Below are positions 61,201 to 64,000 of a DNA stretch of 64,000 nucleotides, piece by piece (within the stretch, counting starts at the first letter, position 1; every line of letters begins with the position of its first letter). Source of the stretch: Theocolax elegans. Its lineage: Eukaryota; Arthropoda; Insecta; Hymenoptera; Cerocephalidae. Location of the stretch: assembly GCA_026168455.1 (NCBI GenBank), contig CM047426.1:80317986-80381985 (forward strand). The letters run 5' to 3'. The notes under the pieces are model-generated. The model was given only the letters and a program-made list of their open reading frames with translations. It made no database searches and was not told the origin of the DNA. Position numbers and translations under genes: made by a program.

Positions 61201-61690
61201 ACATTTAATAGAAACCGCGCGATCAAAGGAGCAAACGAAAATGGCAACTCGATTTCAAACTTCAAACTACATTAAAAATTTTCACATCAAGAGTATTACA
61301 CAGCGTATACACTTCACATCTCATGCAAGTAAGTGTTAAGCTTTAGACGAATAAACTTTAATTGGTAATAATCAGTAGTAACTACAGCTTTAAAAAGTCG
61401 TTTTAATATACTTACGTTAAAAGTCAACCAAAAATAGCGTACCTTACTTGTCTTTTTAATCGAACAATATCATGAAATAAATATATATATGTTAAAAAAC
61501 ATAAGTAAAGCTGAGGAACTAGAAGTAAAGCATCAAAAGCTCTCTTACGAACAAAAGAAAGTAAACAAACTAAATTTCTTGGTAACAATCTGGTTAATAC
61601 CGCAACAACAACAACAACAACAACAACAACATTTTAATCACGTCATTACATATTACCGTAACAGATATCATGCCCGGAATCACGTTTCTA
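58261..61690. other. AT-rich noncoding stretch with a (CAA)n tract
   Basis: A (CAA)n run at about 61602-61630 accounts for a poly-Gln stretch in a short open frame (61489-61710) that otherwise looks random. A CT-rich tract lies at about 59862-59885. A more balanced patch at about 59690-59870 may be conserved noncoding DNA. No gene is supported. Confidence 0.45.
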
Positions 61691-62720
61691 ATTATAATAA
61701 TTCTCCATAAAGGCGCCGGCGGATATGTGAAGGGATGCGCGACGCCACTGACGGAGAGAAGGAGACCGCGTGGGTTTCTATGGCAACGCGTTTAAGCTTC
61801 CTGTAGTATTTTTGGTCTATGTGCGTTCCCCAAAGCAGGTTGGAGCTTTTGGCGGGCTGCGAAAGTATCGACCGGTGCGTGGCAACAATCCTTGTGAAGA
61901 CGCAACGTCGACTCCTTTTTTATCTGGCAAACGAGCTTAAGAAGCTTGCAAGCTTGTCAAAGGCATGCTGATCCGTTTGCTGGACAAAATCACTGGTGAA
62001 TTTTCTAGCATTGTGATTTTCGTGGCTGCATCGTTTCCATCCATTTTTATGAATATTTTCTCGAAAGAAGATATTTAATTTGGACGTAGGTATTCTTTTG
62101 TATGAAAATCGCTTCACGTTGATACGTACGTTTAGAGCAACAAGACAATATTACTGTGTTTAATAAAATTTAAAACAAAACGTATATCTGCTTTTTAAAA
62201 TACTAAGCAAATTTTAAATGATGCATCTACAAAAACACTTTTGATAATTAGTTCTCCTAACGTTGTAGAGACAAAATACTTGATTATCTTTCGACTTAAG
62301 TGTGCATGCCCTACCGAACGAGAACAGAAAGAAAACTCTTCGCTTACGAATTGAAAAAAAGAAGGAACAAAGTGGAAGAACTAGAAAAAGGTACACTCTC
62401 TTAGGGTATATTATTGCACTAGTACTTCTCCGCGTATGGGTTGCCTCTTTGTGAAATTCCTCGTAAGACGATAATCTTTTCAATCGCGCTCTCCTTTCAC
62501 TGATTACGTCGAACAATCGTTTACCTCGCCAGGCCACTTTACCAAACGCACTTGGAATAGTCGCGAGCATTTTGCCAACGAACTAGAGAGGATAGAACCA
62601 GTTTCTTCGTTCTCGATCGATTTTTCGACGAGGTGAGACGAAGCACTTTATCTTGAAAATTCCGAAAAAGAGAAACAGAGAAACTGGAACTCGAAACTCG
62701 ATACTTAAGAGTCTTTTATG
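61691..62720. other. GC-richer region without a convincing gene
   Basis: The 61700-61910 patch is CpG-rich. The minus frame 62570-62214 (118 codons) starts with a protein-like N-terminus and is crossed by a plausible donor (GCGAG|GTAAAC near 62521), but it soon becomes low-complexity and has no recognisable family. A first coding exon ending there cannot be excluded. Confidence 0.3.
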
Positions 62721-64000
62721 TATTTAAGACAGAGCTTCGCCAATATTCTCGAGATTTGATATTTTCCTCAGGCTAATTGCTTGTGGAATATTCATAGCAC
62801 TGAAATAAAATACAGTACCCGCTATGGTTTACTTTTTAAACTTCATTAAATTTCAATTTGGTACGATTTTTTTCTTTATTTAATAATTATTACAATTTTT
62901 TGTTCGGCGTGTTTAATATATCATCAAGTAATAAATTAATAATCGACTATGAAATTTACAATATGCATATAAAATTGTTCAACTGAAATATTAATTGGAA
63001 GTTTATTTTTTTAAAGAGTGAAAAATTAATTAAATTGATCTTTTAACAATATGTTTCAGCATTCAACGTCACAAAATATTCATATATATTTTAAGTGTAT
63101 TTTACATCATCAATTAATCATTTCGTTTCGTGCGCAAATCTTTCTTCATTTTTCAATTACGTGGTATGCAGATATTTTTCATTTATGGTCTGCAATATTT
63201 GTGCAAATAAAGGACTAATTAATTCCCGAGCATAATATTGATACGTACATGCGTTTGCTTTAAAATTATATTATATCCCTTAATCATTAATAGTATTAAA
63301 TTTCCAGTGAACTAAGAGAACGAAAAGAGTATTTACGATCTAAAGTTAAAAGACAATCATGAGCATTTAAAAGCATAAATCCGCGTATTAAGCGTTTTGA
63401 ATATAAAAATAAAAAAAATACAATGTTAAAATTTCAATTGAGAATCGCGTATGTATTCATAACAATAACGATCGATTCCCACATTTAACCCACAAACGTG
63501 ATCACGAGTATATCCAACAAGCCTATTATTACAGGTGACCCGCGGTGAAAAGAAATAACGCCAATATCCTCGGATTATTTCGTCGAATCGTGGAAATCCC
63601 TTTTTTAATCATGCTGAAATAACGCAATTTATTCATAATTCACCCTGAAATACAGATAACAATATTTATTGCCGGACTTAATTCAAGTAACAGAAACGAC
63701 TCGATAGAAAAGAAAGGATTCGAGCCAGAAGAAATCGGACGTTATTTTTATTGGAAAGTTGGAAGAGCGAACGGCTGCACCGGACAAACGGAGTTTGTAA
63801 GTCTTAAGATAAGCCAAGCCTGGCGATCGCAATTTACGCGTTTTATAAGGTATAGCTTGTATTGAGGATTTAAAATATACGAACTGTCCTCGATAAGTAC
63901 ACTATATTTTTAAATAAACTCGTTGAAATTTTAACTAAATTATTATACCATATTAACTCGTCAAGTATGTCGAATTTTACAAAGTCTTTTTATACCTTCA
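62721..64000. other. AT-rich noncoding stretch to the window end
   Basis: No long frame, RNA gene or repeat was identified. The patch at about 63470-63850 is less AT-rich. Confidence 0.5.

Noticed and set aside
61489..61710. Poly-Gln frame
   Set aside because: The Gln run is just the (CAA)n microsatellite read in one of its frames.
62214..62570. 118-codon minus-strand frame with a protein-like N-terminus and internal donor site
   Set aside because: No recognisable domain; the second half is low-complexity. Kept only as a remark in the region note.
1..64000. CRISPR arrays, bacterial operons, ribosomal RNA genes
   Set aside because: No regularly spaced repeats, Shine-Dalgarno-led gene clusters or rRNA-like sequence; composition and introns are eukaryotic.

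Overview
The window looks like insect nuclear DNA, most probably from a hymenopteran (bee, ant or wasp). It is very AT-rich and is broken by short GC- and CpG-rich islands with CT/GA microsatellites. Introns are short with ordinary GT..AG borders, and the only clear protein-coding genes belong to transposable elements. The species assignment is an inference from composition and element types. I found no host protein-coding gene I can name. Most of the DNA reads as intergenic or long-intron sequence.

Layout: 1-12 kb is AT-rich noncoding DNA with CpG-rich islands near 3.7-4.1, 4.8-5.1, 8.7-9.4 and 10.85-11.3 kb. At 12.0-12.8 kb a GC-rich island carries an unusually long open frame of doubtful status. 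Its stop codon lies in the first bases of a 198-bp foldback element (12830-13027) flanked by TGTA on both sides. Around 16.4-17.1 kb there is a dispersed repeat beginning at a TTAA site, followed by a degenerate tRNA-like sequence. A small minisatellite with inverted flanks lies at 18.6-18.95 kb.

The main feature is an apparently intact DNA transposon of about 8.35 kb at 20017-28365. It has short imperfect terminal inverted repeats (CCCTRGTRGAAA), a possible AT dinucleotide duplication, and clusters of subterminal repeats containing TTGGCCA. It carries two same-strand genes: a single-exon 687-aa transposase of the CACTA/EnSpm type, and an eight-exon gene whose splice sites I could join into one continuous 575-aa protein with a DUF4806-type C-terminal domain. 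Transposase, spliced accessory protein and subterminal repeat arrays together resemble the two-gene arrangement of plant En/Spm, though the accessory protein is unrelated to TNPA. A long inverted repeat sits between the two genes.

From 28.4 to 51.3 kb the sequence is again AT-rich with CpG islands (29.1, 30.0, 32.3-32.8, 35.5-36.0, 41.1-41.4, 43.0-43.4, 44.8-45.3, 49.8-50.1 kb). It includes a possible noncoding first exon ending at a strong splice donor (44812, minus strand), a second member of the TTAA-flanked repeat family (45817-46041) and a second tRNA-like relic (about 49.1 kb).

At 51405 to about 56.4 kb (minus strand) lies a full-length-looking CR1/Jockey-superfamily non-LTR retrotransposon. 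ORF1 has a PHD-like zinc finger. ORF2 has an endonuclease and a reverse transcriptase, and is open in the same frame directly after the UGA of ORF1, without an AUG of its own. The element lies between two (GA)n tracts. The remainder (56.5-64 kb) holds CpG-rich islands, simple repeats and AT-rich DNA.
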